Source of the DNA: Sipunculus nudus
Lineage: Eukaryota; Annelida; Sipuncula; Golfingiida; Sipunculidae
Assembly (NCBI GenBank): GCA_026874595.1
Contig: CM049309.1
Span: 14,314,576 to 14,378,575, forward strand
Reading direction: 5' to 3'
DNA length: 64,000 bases
Below the pieces are notes generated by a model. The model was not told where the DNA came from. It did no database searches and saw only the letters and a list, made by a program, of their open reading frames with translations. Within the stretch, counting starts at the first letter, position 1. The number at the start of each line of letters is the position of its first letter. The translations under genes were made by a program, and so were the position numbers. This document shows, piece by piece, positions 1-13,598 of the stretch.

Positions 1-120
1 TCAGCAAACCTATGGTAAAGTTGCTCACAAATTCTGGTAGCCTACATTAATTACCGGTTCATGATTCTACATAAACAACTTGAATTTACAGCACAGACAT
101 AATATTTGGTATCTCTTTAC

Positions 121-245
121 CTGTTTTCCAGTTCTTCCCTGATGCGGGCACATTTCTGATGCTGCTGCAGGAGTTGATGGAGACAATTGACTAGTCCAAC
201 GATGTCATTACTGTACAATGTGGGCAGGCCAAAACCATCCAGACT
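121..245 (-). CDS. SSX2IP: SSX2IP-like, second coding exon
   Basis: The exon begins after the acceptor TTTCAG (AG at 247-246) with SLDGFGLPTLYSND and ends at donor GTAAAG (120-115), giving 41 codons plus two bases (phase 2). It continues IVGLVNCLHQLLQQHQ, matching the vertebrate ADIP segment with a conserved NC(M/L)-x-(E/Q)-LL core that leads into the coiled coil. It joins the 13.6-kb exon in phase 0 across a 13.35-kb intron. The next exon would start left of position 1. Identification rests on the combined alignment of both exons; neither alone would be decisive. Confidence 0.8.
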
Positions 246-2516
246 CTGAAATAAAAGATAATATAAAAGTCACCTATCTTACAATATCATAAGTGTGGGT
301 ATAACATGGGCAAACTAAAACCACATATCTAGACAATGGAAGAAAAGAGGAAATAAAAGTAACAAAGAATCTTTGAGTACTATATTTAAAGATCCTTAAA
401 AAACTGTGGAACTACACTGAGTAACAGTCTCACAAATCTGAATAGAATTAACATTTTCTGAATATTTGTTGCATAAATGTTCATGAGTGAAAGGACTTGT
501 GAAGCTGAAAATATACAAGTTAAATTGCCATCAAAACATACATTTGTGTGCCAATATATTTATTACTATGCAGATAAAATGTCATAAGGCCATAATGTCA
601 TTAAGTGGAATTTAGTGGGTACATCTGTAGCTAGTTAAGCCTTAATGGAAGTTGTACTGATTTTATTTGATTAAGCGGCTTAATCCCCCTTTTGTTTCTA
701 TAAATAGAATTAAAATTTGAGACGAACAAGCACAAAATGTTCCTTTTCTCCAGTCTCCACAAGAATACACATTTACTTTTCCTCTGCCAGGTGGGTATGT
801 GTTCATCCCCGTTTGTGTGTTTGCAACAGTGTGGTAGTTCATAACAAACTCATACAATCATGAATGGAATCTCATGAAACTTTCTGGGCAATTCAGGGAT
901 GGGCCAAGAAGAATCAATTAGATTTGGTGTGGATTCAGCACATGATGCAGATTCAGAAAAATCGTAAAGAATTTTTTTCACAAATGTACAGCCACTTATG
1001 CATGAATGAACCTGGGAATATGGCTCAAATGAGTGTTACAGGAGCATCCCATAATAGGGACCCCAAATGGTGGAGGCTTGTGTTCTTTGGAATGCAGATT
1101 TCTAGTTTTTAATTGTTCATTAGAACTTTTGCCACTTGCCCTTGTCATTTTCAGAAACAATTTAATGTCACATAATTTCTACGAATGGTAAGTGATTTAA
1201 GGTCTGAAGAAAACTATAAGCTGGATAAACATCTGCTGTTTATGTTATCATATTTGCCACAGCCATGACCCCAGCACATGCCTCCACCTGTTGTTGGCTT
1301 GTGCAAACATATTCATGTCTGTTCTCAAACAATCACCCCCTCTCAGCCAGATTACCAAATCTCTCCACCATTAGCCAGTGTAGAGAAGCCACACTGGTTT
1401 GTACACGTAAAATCTATACTTGCTCTTGTCTTAAGGTAATAGGGTTTGACCTTACTACAGCTGGAGCCAACAGATTACTCTCTTTCTCAATCAGTTATCT
1501 GAGTGGTACCAAGTTTTTTTGTGGCTTCAAGATTATGATAAAATTTTTGTTTGGATTGGTGCACAGGTCCAAGACTGCATTTTCAAGAGCATGGCCCTAA
1601 TGATTTTAAATGAAGGAATCTTAGCCCCCCCCCCCCCTTCTCCGATCAGACAAATCAAGTGTCCATTAAATGCATTCATTTTCCATTAATTTTAGATTAT
1701 GGGCAGATTCTGGTTTTGAGTGGCCCCTTCAGCAGTGGAGGGTTTAATTATATTTTTTTCTGGAGGTATGCACTGAAATATTATCACTTTTAAAATAACA
1801 TGAAAATTTACCAAGATGATCTTATAAATAAACCCTACATCAATTAAATGATTTGAGAAGCAAAATATATACATATATCAATACAAAGCACCATATTATC
1901 TCAAAATAATGCAGGTCTTTGACATCCAACTCATTTCCACCTCTGTAATCACACCCATGATGCGTATACACACCTGTCCTGTGCAGTCAGTTCACCGAGA
2001 TGGCAGTGAATTTCAAAATAAAAACAACAACTCCTGTAACGCATGGAAAAAGCCAGTGAAGGCACCCTGCTGTCTGGTATTGGTTTCTCTGAGTGCTGAA
2101 GAAGGCAGGTCTTAGATATACAAACAGGAACCTGGTCTGGTTTCAATACCAGCACTATCATTACCAGACTGAGCAAACATTGCCTCTCTTATAGTCTGTG
2201 ATACAACCCTGTGATAGCAAGATCAAGCAGTCTTTCTCTGACATAGGAAAATAAATCACCGCATGAGACTGATGGGCCTCTTGGCTTTTAAAATGCTGAC
2301 ATATTTTAATGAGTGAATATATGTAAATGAGTGAAGGAGTTAGTCAATAAGTTAAGATGTACATGTACAGGAATGTGCAAATGAATGAATTAACCCCTGA
2401 AATCTGTTTGTCTGGAAGCCTCAAAGTCTATCTGAACCATCCATCCAGAAAATGTGAAACACATGCAACTTCTGTTTCAACTCCCGTGTCTGCCTACCTT
2501 TTCTGTTTTTTTTATT
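246..2516. other. SSX2IP-like intron, left part: no gene seen
   Basis: AT-rich intron sequence. The only clear structure is a C13 homopolymer at 1625-1637. Short ORFs here show no recognisable protein. Confidence 0.6.
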
Positions 2517-4282
2517 GCTTGCCGGAAATCTTCGATTTCCGCAAGCATGTTGGTCAGTTCCGTATGTCCATTTGTCTGTTTGTTTGTTTTTTTGTTTTTT
2601 TGTTTGTTTTTTTGTGTGTTTGTCTGCGCTCTCCTGGCCACAATTTTGCAGCAATCGGCATGACCCTTACAGGGTTGATTGACAACCGAACACCCTGGAA
2701 CCCTATTGTTTTTGGTCAACATTGCTCCAAGGTCAAGGGTCAAGGTCACGACAGGTGTGGTTAACGGTTTTTGCACTATAACTTCGCCATAAATAGGCTT
2801 ATCCACTTCTGCAATAGCTCATTTTTTTCATCATCACCTGGCCTTTCTTTTGATATGTAGCTTACTTAAATTTGCCGTTACCATGGTTACATTTTTTGGG
2901 CAAAAATCATGGAAATTGGAAATAACACGACCATTTTTTTGTAACTTTGTCAGTTTTTAAGCTAGGCAGATCTAGTTTTCGGCATTTTGTTCCACATGAC
3001 CAGCTTGATACGACAGAACTAAAAGTCACGCCAAATCTCGCGCCATATCTCGTCAAACGAGAAAAAACGAGACTTCGCGGAAATGCTTATAACTCGGCGA
3101 CTTTTACAGCTAGACAGGTCTGGTTTTCGGCATTTCGTTCCACCAAACAAGCTTGACACGACAAAGCTGCAAGACAGGCCAAATCTCGCACCGTATCTCG
3201 TCAAACGAGAAAACACGGGATGTCACGGAAATGCTTATAACTGGGCCAGTTTTACAGCTAGACACGTCTGGTTTTCGGCATTTAGTTCCACTAGACCAGC
3301 TTGACACGACAGATATGCAAGTCTGGCAAAATCTCGCACCGTATCTCGTCAAACGAGAAAACATGAGATTTCACGGCATTGGTTATAACTCGGCGAGTTT
3401 TACAGATAGACACGTCTGGTTTTCGGCATTTTGTTCCACTAGACCAGCTTGACACGACAGACATGCATGTCAGGCCAAATCTCGCACCGTATCTTGTCAA
3501 ACGAGAAAACACGAGATTTCACGGAAATGCTTATAACTCGGCGAGTTTTACAGCTAGACAGGTCAAGTTTTCGGCATTTTCTTTCACATGACCTGCTGGA
3601 CATGACAGAACTGAAAGTCAGGCCGAATGTCGCACCGTATCTCGTCAAACGAGAAAACATAAGATTTCACGGCATTGGTTATAACTCGGCGAGTTTTACA
3701 GATAGACACGTCTGGTTTTCGGCATTTTGTTCCACTAGACCAGCTTGACACGACAGACATGCATGTCAGGCACAATCTCGCACCGTATCTTGTCAAACGA
3801 GAAAACACGAGATTTCACAAAAATGCTTTTAATTCGGTGATTTTTACAGGTACGAAGGTCTAGTTTTCGGCATTGTGTCACATATGAACTGCTTGATTAG
3901 ATAAAGCCATAAGTCTGCCCAAATCTCGCACCATATCTTGTGCAACGTGAACAAACGAGATGTCACTGAAATGCTTATAACTCGGCGCCTTTTACAACAA
4001 AGTAGTTCTAGTTTTCGGCATTTTGTCACATATGAACAGCTTGACATGACAAACCTGAAAACGTCTCACTGCTTCTTTTCAAACGAGATTAACGGGATTT
4101 CAATGAAAAAATATTGAACTTGGTCCCTTTTACACTAGAAAGATATGCAGCTGTTAAAGGTCAGCATGCATAAATAAACATATTATCCGTTTCTGCTGCC
4201 CCCACAATGTTGCTCATTCATATGACTGTTTCTACATGCACTCTCTGTCTATCTGTCTGTATCATTTCCATTTCCGGCAAGC
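2517..4282. mobile_element. Non-autonomous tandem-core element (pearl/HINE-like), 148-bp monomers
   Basis: Bounded by a perfect 13-bp inverted repeat, GCTTGCCGGAAAT at 2517-2529 and ATTTCCGGCAAGC at 4270-4282. The left end also folds into a hairpin (2517-2546, loop about CTTCG). Inside are a TCTG/TTTG-type microsatellite (about 2567-2622), a unique segment, then eight copies of a monomer containing GTTTTCGGCAT at 2975, 3123, 3271, 3419, 3567, 3715, 3863 and 4011, exactly 148 bases apart each time. A second TCTG run precedes the right end. The architecture (inverted subterminal repeats, tandem ~150-bp core, tetranucleotide microsatellite) is that of bivalve pearl/CvA elements, considered Helentron-associated; the family assignment is inferred. 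No ORF of its own. Confidence 0.7.
2960..4080. repeat. Tandem array, eight 148-bp monomers
   Basis: Each monomer carries a TTATAACTCGGCGA-like segment, GTTTTCGGCATTTTGTTCCAC, CTTGACACGACAGA and ATCTCGTCAAACGAGAAAAC (several with a TCTCGTcaaACGAGA palindrome). The first and last copies are most diverged and the middle ones nearly identical, as expected for unequal exchange within an array. ORFs of 60-100 codons on both strands here are products of the repeat and not genes. Confidence 0.9.
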
Positions 4283-4950
4283 GCGTGACCTCTGGTCATC
4301 TTGTTTTTTGTTTCATTTACTTGAGAAACTGCAGATACTAGAAGAGAAAGATGAACGATATTTATAGAAAATTTACGTAATACAGTGCTGCCTTGTGATA
4401 CAATATATCAAAGTCTTCCATGGCACTGAATCTTCCATTTTTTGCAGTTACACTGGTGTTACATGCATATGGTAGATATACCTAAATACAGTAGACATCC
4501 TGTCAGTATATCCTTCATCCTATTGGTAGTGTTGTTTATATCAGTTTGCAACAAGAGGGTCATATAATCCTTTGCAGGCTTGAGAATATGAGGTTAATCC
4601 ATGGATTGGAGGAAAAGCAACAATGCCCTATCAAAAGCTTGGAGGAAAACGGCCCTATCTCACAAAGACCTTGAGGATACAGCTCAATCCTATAGATATG
4701 CTTGAAGAAATAGGATCATAATCTGCTCTCACCTCACATTGGTCAATTCTATGTGGGCTTAATTGTAGTAAAAAGAGTTATGTGCTCAGTATGCCTAAGA
4801 CACAGTCATAATCATCTGTAGGATTGCAAAAATAGGATCAAAATCTTATGAAAATTTAAAGGGTAAGCCCTGAATTTAACTAGACCAACACATGATGGAA
4901 TAGAATTTATTTTTTTATTATGTACGAGGTACAGGTTTCCAGTAGTAGTG
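4283..4950. other. Intron sequence, no gene seen
   Basis: Unique-looking AT-rich DNA between two repeats. A diffuse GAGGATA/GGAGGAAA-type repetitiveness is visible at 4570-4710, but no coding or RNA signal. Confidence 0.5.
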
Positions 4951-5235
4951 GGGGTGTAATGGTTAACTGGGCTCATGATGAAGAGGTTGTGAGTTTGAAT
5001 CCCAGTCAGTCCCCCACAATGCTAAGACCATTAGGCAAGATCCCAACCGCAAGTGTGACTCTGTCCACCCAGCAGTAGAAATGGGTACCAGTACTGGGAA
5101 GGTAACCTGCCATGGACTAGCATCCCATCCACTCCTAAGCTGCTTCATGCTACCACACCGGGACAAGTTCCAACCTGATGAGCCTTCAGGCTCAGGTGTA
5201 AAAGCCCAACAGACTTCTCAGGTTTCAAGGTCTAT
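4951..5235 (+). mobile_element. tRNA-derived SINE-like copy
   Basis: A head with an A-box-like stretch (GTAATGGTTAACTGGGC, about 4956-4972) and a B-box-like GAGTTTGAATCCC (4991-5003) is followed by a body with CATGGACTAGCATCCCATCC. The spacing of the two boxes fits an RNA polymerase III promoter. The body differs from the 10.2-kb and 37.1-kb SINEs, so it is a separate family. Exact ends are uncertain. Confidence 0.5.
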
Positions 5236-5904
5236 CTGATCCTTTTTCTAGATTAATTATCAAATGGACAATTATCATCAATTATCATCAAACATAAATG
5301 ATGACCCTTAAAAGCAGATTTGACACTGTAATATTACATTTATATTTAATTATTACACACTTTATCATTCTCAACTAATTTGGCAATTACACAATTAAAT
5401 CGTGGCTGTAGCTGACAAAAATACTCATCAATGGATATTAATTCTGTAGTGAAAACCCAGTTTTCAATATCCTCTGAAATACATTAAAACCACAGGACAC
5501 CTGCTGTGAAGAGTAAGTGACCACAACAGTTCTGGACCAGTGCTGTTGTAGCAGCAATGACCAGCTGTTGCAGCACAACATTTGTGCTGAGTTCTCAAGA
5601 GAGGTGCTATTAATTACTTCATGCTGTCAGCCCCTGAGGGACCAGCACCAGACAACTGAGAGATCAGCACCTCAATAATGTGTCTGTCTCACAGCCTGTC
5701 CATCTAAAGTCAATTACCATACTGATACCAAAGAGCTTTTGCTGATACCCCATTAACCCTTAGAACAGAGTTCATGTCTGAAGTACATCTGACCTCAACA
5801 CACTCCTATTAAACAGAGAAAATCAATTATTCTTTGACTCTGTCTGAAAATGTTGTGTCTTTATTTTTTTAAGGACTAGTGAAAATACATATATTTCTCT
5901 CATC
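5236..5904. other. Intron sequence, no gene seen
   Basis: AT-rich with short ATTATCATCA duplications near 5265-5290. At 5520-5720 there is a CAGCA/CAGCAC-rich patch without an open reading frame. Confidence 0.5.
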
Positions 5905-6123
5905 TTATTTTGAGGGTAGATTTTTTCTCTATGAACATTTAATCTTCACTTTAAGGGTATAGATTTTTTTCTCTATGAACATTAAGAGATTGGTTTTGTC
6001 CTATTATCCTCTTCAAGGGGTGGGTTTTGTCCTGCCATGGATGCACTTTCAGGGTGGGTTTTCTCCTCAACCCATTTTTAGGGGTTGGTTTTGTCCTCAA
6101 CCCATTTTTAGGGGTTGGTTTTC
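5905..6123. repeat. Minisatellite, about 30-bp unit
   Basis: Two exact 30-base units at 6064-6093 and 6094-6123 (core CCATTTTTAGGGGTTGGTTT) are preceded by progressively more diverged versions (GGGTGGGTTTTGTCCT, GGGTAGATTTTTTCTC) back to about 5905. It is T/G-rich on the plus strand. Overlapping short ORFs are repeat artefacts. Confidence 0.75.
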
Positions 6124-8284
6124 ATTTGACCACCTTCTTGGTAGGCTTCGTCATTGGGTTCTTGCCAGTTATTATGGCCTCAAACTATATTGCCATAATA
6201 TTAAATTGTGGCCCTACAATCAAACTTGATATTTAGACCAGCAATTCTGACAGGGATGAAGATATGGTTGAAATGTTGGGAGGCTATTATATTTATCCAG
6301 AGCTTGCAGGCATTCTACAAGCATCGGAGTTACCAGAACTATCTAGTGTGTGTGGTGTGGTTTACTGTATTCAAGGATTGCCGTGTTTATCCCCTGACTC
6401 CAACCTGGTAAACACATCTGGTATATATGCAGGTCTGGTACATAAGAATATTTTTAACCATCAGTAGCCAGACAAAAGCTGAAGACTCTGTGGCATATCA
6501 GGACCTGAGCTCTGCAGAATACATGCAGGATATCACCAATGCCGTTTCTCATGTAGATTGAGGAGATAAATGTCTGACTGGCACAGCTGATCCCTTTTAT
6601 GCAGGCAAGCATGATTAGCACAGGTGAAAGTGACTGTCCTCATGTTATTGGACCATATATGCTATAAAGGCTATTTAATTAATGTTATTATTGAACAAAA
6701 TAAGAGGCTACAAATGTTGCATTTCAGAATCGTAGCATTCTGAACAGCTTTGACGTAAATTTTGATGTAAATCCTTGGATGAAAGAACATGTGAAACTTT
6801 TGCCCCGAATCTTCGTGCGAGGTAGTTCTAATATAACCTGTGTTAAATACAGAAATTTTATGTTTCTGAAATATTTAAAAAAAAAAAACAGTCTTTGAAG
6901 ATGAATCCATAATTATTATCAGGTATGATCAGAAATGTTAAGTGTTATCCTCAGTTAACATATAGCTCTGTTGAATGAATGAGGAGGGAAGGCTGGACGC
7001 TTTGGGACTAAAGTTCTTTGCCTTAAGTTTTTCAGGCAGGCAGTCATTTACTACCTCCTCATATCAGAATATCAGTATAAGTGTTATCCTGTCCTGAAGA
7101 TGTCAGGATTATTTAATGATCAATGCTGGGATCCATTTTTCAAGATCAGTAACCTTGGTTATCCTACATCAATTTCCCTAATCATAAATGACCTTGTAAA
7201 CTGGATTCCTTTCTGTGAAGGTCATGCACCAAGCAATGGTATAATGATAAAATTTGACAGCAATCAATAATTTCCACTGATGATATCTGAAAAAATTTGG
7301 GTAATAAAATGTTATTAACTATATAAAATTTATTTTTATTTTGATTGAATTCTACTGGTAATGCCCTTTTCATATATGACAAAACATGGCATAATATACA
7401 TTATTATTATTATTATCAGTAGTAGTAGTAGTAGTAGTATAATTATATAATAATTATTTTTATAATAAATATTATAATTATTATTATTACAGATAGTCTA
7501 AACTATACCTGCCACTGGGAAAATACTGTAATATTATTATATTGCTTAACAGCTGTGCATTCAGATAAATAGAAATAAGCTATATTGCACCTTCTTTTCT
7601 TGCAATGCAACAAAATAATGCCCCATTACGAACCTTGATGTGAATCAAAGAAAAAAATCACAATTTTATTACCACAGAGGGACTAAATAGTTTTAAACTA
7701 TAGTTAAAATGTGTTTCTACAATTAAAGTATTAAAACTAAAGTTTTCTTAAAATCTAAGTTGGGAACAGCCTTGGGTATTTATTAGAAAAGCTACCACAC
7801 CTGATTAAGAACAATCAAACAGTATATTCAGAATATAAATACTGCGAGGAGAATTGTAAACATGAAAACACTTGAAGATAAAGATTTAGCATGTGTTCTG
7901 TGATCAGATCAAGTGCCTTGTGGCTGTTTCCTGGTGCAGCAATCAGCTGATTCATTAAGCTAATACAATGGCTGTTACAGTAGGCACATGCACTTAGCTT
8001 ACACTCAAAAACAGTTATTAATTTTACTTGACAGGACTGTAAAACACCTGGTGTTATATATACATGTACCTTTTTTAATCTCAGAAATAAGGATCTATCT
8101 TGGTATCACAACAGTTGAATTAAATATTAATCTGAATTTTTCACTTTTGTAAATATGATGATTTTTATTTAGTATTAATTTAATTTGTAGGAATAAGCCT
8201 ATGTGACCACACAAATTTAGGCAAGATATTTTCAACTGAACATTTTATTACAAACAAAGCAAAGCAAAGGTGCATGATTTGCCA
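6124..8284. other. Intron sequence with an ATT/AGT microsatellite
   Basis: No gene recognised. A compound microsatellite of TTA, AGT and AAT triplets runs from about 7402 to 7490. An A10-type run occurs at about 6879-6888. The rest is AT-rich unique DNA. Confidence 0.5.
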
Positions 8285-8790
8285 GTCCTGTGTCTCGTGA
8301 CCTCTGACCACATAAAATATGCGTGGATTTGTCTAGAATTTAATTCAGGTGAGAAACTCTACTGGCAAATATTGAAATATTTTTCGTGAAAATCCATCAT
8401 ATTATTGGTAAGACACTGAGCGACCAAAGTCTGGTGACCTCTGACCTCATAAAGTATGCATGAATTTTGCCAGGAATCAAACTTAAGCAAGATATTATTA
8501 TTGGTTCGAACATATTTCTGTTGATTTTCATCCAGATCCATAGAATTCCTGTTAAGTTACCACAATGACACTGCAAATAGGCCTGGTGACCTCTGACCTT
8601 AAATATCAGTGGATTTTTACCTCAAATTATACTTGGGCTAGATAATTCATGGTGAGTTTTGTGAAAATCCATAAATGCCCTTGTAAGTTATCATGGTGGC
8701 ACTAACTTAAACAGATGGACCAACAGACAGACAGACTGTGGGTATACCATTGATAATATGTCCTGTCTAAGACGGCTGTATAAAAAATTA
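8285..8790. repeat. Dispersed repeat with GTGACCTCTGACC monomers (copy 1)
   Basis: GTGACCTCTGACC recurs at 8297, 8433 and 8585, giving tandem units of about 136-152 bp, each followed by a TATGCATGGATTTT-like and a GTGAAAATCCAT-like segment. The right end has ACAGACAGACAGACTGTGGGTATACC. The same element occurs at 47.3 kb and 57.1 kb. It is a third tandem-core repeat type with a unit close to 148 bp. Confidence 0.7.
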
Positions 8791-10204
8791 GTGGTATTAC
8801 AATAAAAAAGTTTGTGGACAAGATAGACAATATGTAAAAGTACAGACTTCATGGTTGAAATTACATTTACCAAATTATGAAATTAAACACCTGTTACATG
8901 ATTTGATAAAAAGTTAATATTTACAAAAAATTTCTTTTCAGGTATGTCTTCTTTTGTCCCTTTGCTTAAGTCAGTTGACCATGGGTGCATCACCTTAAAG
9001 GCAACATTCTCACATTAATAACAGATTTATTGACAAAATGACACACTACTGCAAACAATGTTCTGTTCCCTGACTGGATTGCATGGTCAACAGAACAACG
9101 TGTATCCATGGTGCACTACAAGACCTATGTCATTGTTTACCTGAGCTTAAATGGACTGAGTCCCAAAGTACATCAATAAAGTGTAACTCTCTGTGGGCTG
9201 TCTCCAACATGCTGACTCTTAAAGGGGCCTATTCTAATATCTTTTGTGTATTAAAAATCTCTTGCACCTTTTATAAAAAATAATATAAAAAGGGCCTATC
9301 CCACAATGCACAGACTGATAACTTTATTCATATCCTCATGTTTATTGCAATTATGGGACTGGGGGGGGGGGGCAAAATGCCTGATGATTGTTATTCAACT
9401 ATGTGAAGTCAAGACATCTAGCAGCTAATCAGAAGTTTGCAAATGACAAAAGATAGCATCTCTCCAAATTCTCATACCAACAACAGCTAGTATAAATGGG
9501 CAACAACCTCTGGTCACTTGTTTTTTCTGTTAATCAACATGAGCCTGTGTAGCATGTTTACTAACAGCTTATAGGTAAACAAGCTCTTGCATCTGTCACA
9601 AAAGCATTATAAACACCTTTTTTTTCATAAATTAACTACAGTTCAATAATGAATAAGTTAAATATACCAATAATAAGCCAGAATCACATACATTCTACAA
9701 CCAAGGCAGGTGAATAGCTGGCTTTAAAATATATATATTATACACATGACAGCAAGCAATTCATTAGACCACATAACTGCGCTGTACTTTTTTATATATT
9801 ACTATCAGGACAAGTATACCACTGAATAATAATGGACAATGATAGAGTACAGATTTTATTATACCGCAGAAAATGTTGTAAGACATGATTATTAATCCAT
9901 TACCAGCAGACCATATCCAAGCAGACCCCTCAGTGAGTATACATTTTGGGTTATAACCCCCTTAATTATCTGATAATCCTAATAGATCCTTCTAAAATAG
10001 ATGTATAGGCATGAACCCTTTCTGTACAACAGTGTTGGTGACTCTTATATACACTTCCCACCTGTATATACAATATCATACAGGGATGATTATAAATAAA
10101 ATGCCTGGTCAGGGAAATTACACCTGCTATTGACAGCTGCAAATACACCTGTCAATGATATCATGTATTAACAGCTGCATTAGCTACTATTTAAGAGGCC
10201 AGCT
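8791..10204. other. Intron sequence, no gene seen
   Basis: AT-rich unique sequence with a G12 run at 9361-9372. No coding exon, RNA gene or named repeat was recognised. Confidence 0.5.
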
Positions 10205-10495
10205 CTGTGTTCCAGGAGGAGCACAGGGCTAGCTCAAAGCAATGAGATTGTGAGTTTGAATCTGCCGTGAGCAATCTGCAGGCTTAATGGGAAGGTAATG
10301 CCCAACATTTGTGGTTCACTCACAAATGAGTGTGCCTTTTGGGGGTTCCTCGGTGTTATGACCAAGCAATGGGGATGACACACACCCAGAACCCACATGA
10401 GTGGTACACCAAGGCTGGTTGACACCAGAATAATCCCATGTGAGCCCCTGTCACATAGTCGGAAACAGAATGGAATTATGCAGGGGTACATAGTA
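10205..10495 (+). mobile_element. tRNA-derived SINE (same family as 37.1 kb copy)
   Basis: The head contains a GGCTAGCTCAAAG A-box remnant and GAGTTTGAATC B-box (about 10251-10261). The body shares with the 37.1-kb copy GCAGGCTTAATGG, AATGCCCAAC, CACTCACAAA, CCTTTTGGGGG and the 3' segment CAGAATGGAATT, in the same order. Two collinear copies in one window show that this is a dispersed SINE. Strand is set by the polymerase III boxes. Confidence 0.75.
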
Positions 10496-13400
10496 AATAG
10501 TTAAGTAATCATTAAAAGTGGAGGCAGTTACCTCCATAAAAACATTACATTAAATACCCTGAAAAAACATTTATACTGGAATCAATCAGCAGAAGGAAAA
10601 CTATCACTGTCTGCAGAGGGATAACTGTCACTGCTAGTACCATGCATGTACCAACCAGTTTATAATAGATTTCACATGTCTTAAATCCAAGGTAGTTTAT
10701 AAATGAGAGTAACAAAGTGAGAGAACCAATATATATATATATAGTCCTGTATATCCAAATTCATTAGCAAAGATATTATTTGTTAGCTTGTCCATAAGAG
10801 GATATATTTAAGTTATACTTTTTGAATGTTACCAGTAAGCAGGAAATATCAAAGGAACCTAGTGACCAGGTAGGAATATTGCTTCCTTATTGGAAATGAC
10901 ACCAAGACAGAAGTCCAAATGCTGAGTCATTGCTGACATAATAAATATCAGACTGAACCTCAAGAAGTAGATTTACTTTGCTTCTATTAAAATACATCTA
11001 TCACTTAATCCAGTTTAAAATCAAAGCCAGATTTAAGAGCATGACAATTCTGTGCAGTGCTTTGATCTGATGTCACCTGTGAGGTAGCATTCATTGCACA
11101 TCTTTGCTGTGTACCAGACTTCCTTTGTAGTTGACGGTAATCTCTACTTAGTGTGCTATCTGATATATAACTGGAGTGAGATTAAACCTGGACACCTGTC
11201 CTGTGGAACCATTGGAGACAGGATGTGTACACAGAACTGTTTAATACCATCTTGAGGGTCACCATAAGGCCAACGAATATTTTATGCTAATTATATATAC
11301 GGTACTTAAGGTTCCTGGACACTCTTTGTTCCCAGCTAAAAGACCTTGTCAGAGATGATTTTGTCACATATTAACTAGAAACCTACACATTGAATACTGA
11401 TATCTTCAAGAGGCATTATGACTTCCATGGTAATTGCTCCTCATATTTCAAGCATATTTTTTTTCCTTTCCAATAGTAAATTTATCATGATATAAATAAA
11501 CATTTGAAAATTTTCAGTTGGCATAATGAAAATGCAATTCATGTAGTTTTCATGAATAATGGTTCACTTAATTAATCAAATCAAAACTTGTGTGATTGTA
11601 AACATCTACTAGTTTAAAGTAATCATCATTAATCCTATTATAATCTGAGAATTTGGGCATGGTAAAAAAAACTGTTACTCTGCTCTAAACTTTGTGATAC
11701 ATGTCACCTTGCCACCTAACTCTTTCTGCTGATAGGTTCTTGCCTGGACACTGTCCTCTGAGTACCTTTGCGTCTCATTCAATAATTAAGTTTAATAATT
11801 AATAATTAAATAATAAAAAGTTTAATAAATGTTTAACCATTATGTTACAATAAATAATTAGGAAGAATCTTTCCAGGAAATTCATATGAACTGGTGTTAT
11901 TTATAGTAGCTCAGGTAGATCAGTACACTGACTGTTAACTCCTGCAGCCTCTCTGCTTTGTAAATACAACCATTAGATCAGGTTTGTTGTACCTAGGTGA
12001 ACCCCCTTTTTTTTAACTGCATGGTACTGGGCCAGGGCCTGTGGCCTCATCTATTGCATTTCCTATAAACCTGGTTACAGTAATAATACCGGTATAAAAT
12101 CCAGGGTATCTGTAGACCCTGCTAAAGTAATCTGCAGCATAAACCAGGCATCCAGTCAAGATAGTTAATGTCAGAGTATGACACTTTTTCATTGTCTGCA
12201 CATTGATAGCTCTTATTAGTTATGGTATTTATTTTTATTCCTTACTTATTATCAAGACAGATCTGCCTTACTTTTTCATTGTACATTAAATAATAATCAT
12301 AAGGAATTATTTTTTAAGAAATTAATTTTAAGCTAATTAAAAACACTTTTTGTTGGGAGGTATATTGCTTTATCTATTTTACACTGTCTTTATATATATT
12401 ATCATGAAAATTCATTAAGGTATTCCAATGCAAAAGATCAGCATTAAATGGCTTTTCAAGACTCATGTTCATTATCTTATTAATAGTACTATCAACGCTG
12501 TGTACAGCAAGTACTCAGTGACCCAATCATTCATATAGTCACTGCCTACAGACTATTTTACATATATCTATTAATATACAGATATTGTGGTCCTTAGAAC
12601 ATTACAATAACAGGCCCTGAAACATTTTAAATGGTCTATGACATGTAAATGTGCATAGGACCAGTGGTAATTAGTTTTGACTCCCTTGGTGACACCTGTG
12701 TGTATTAACACTAGGTGCAGTGCGTTAACCCCAGTACTGGTGACTATATAATGGGCTGAGAATATCTAATGCAGGTAAATAGGTCATATTTATCACAAGC
12801 AAACTTAACCTGCATTCAGTCTATAATAGATTCATGAGCGATGGAAATTTGACACCTCACAACCGGAGTATATAAAACATAAATAATACCTTTCAAACAC
12901 TGATGTGATCTTATATATAACATATAATTTACAGTGAGCTGTCTACTAGTACTACAGTACCACTGTATTCAACATGAATAAAGATTTAATCTGCTTGTAT
13001 AAGCAATTTACATACACAACAAAAGGAATAATAACATATTCATGGATGAATTCTCAATCAGTTTGATGAACATTTTTCATGTATTGACAAAAAACCTACA
13101 TTATGCAAACATGAGTACAGTTGTTTTTTTTGTAAATCATGCATAGACAGGTTATGGGACAAAGCAGGCAAGGATCAGCATGTATTAACATTTGTTAGGA
13201 GTTGAAAGTTTCATTAAGACAATTAAAGTTAAAACTGGTCCTTTCAAGCAATATTTATTAAAGCATTCATCCTGGGTTAATTTATCTGTTGAATACTATT
13301 TCAGAAAGAATAATTAACTGAAGAATGGAGAACTGAACAGTGTCAATAAAATTAATCTTCATCTTCGACCTTCATCCCTTCTGTTTTCTCAAAGCCATCT

Positions 13401-13598
13401 CTAAAAAGTGCTCATTACAGTAGGGGCACTCATTTGAATACGGTATGTGAAACAAAATCTGTGGACAAATAAAAGGATAAATTAAATTTCATGTGGAATT
13501 TAAACCATATCTTTCCTATGTAGCACATCTTTTTTTACTTCCAATCATTCAGATTTATATTGAACGGGGACCTTAAAAGTGCATGACCTCTGACCTAC
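10496..13598. other. Intron sequence up to the start-codon exon, no gene seen
   Basis: AT-rich DNA with TTAATAATT clusters at 11780-11860. No further exon of the SSX2IP-like gene is needed, since the flanking exons join in phase and match the family continuously. Confidence 0.5.

Noticed and set aside
2960-3863. Series of 60-100-codon ORFs on both strands with similar proteins (PNLAPYLVKREN-type)
   Set aside because: They recur every 148 bases in step with the tandem monomer and occur on both strands; they are products of the repeat.
2947-4060. CRISPR-like regular repeat array
   Set aside because: The repeat is a contiguous 148-bp tandem with no unique spacers, in a spliced animal genome; not a CRISPR.
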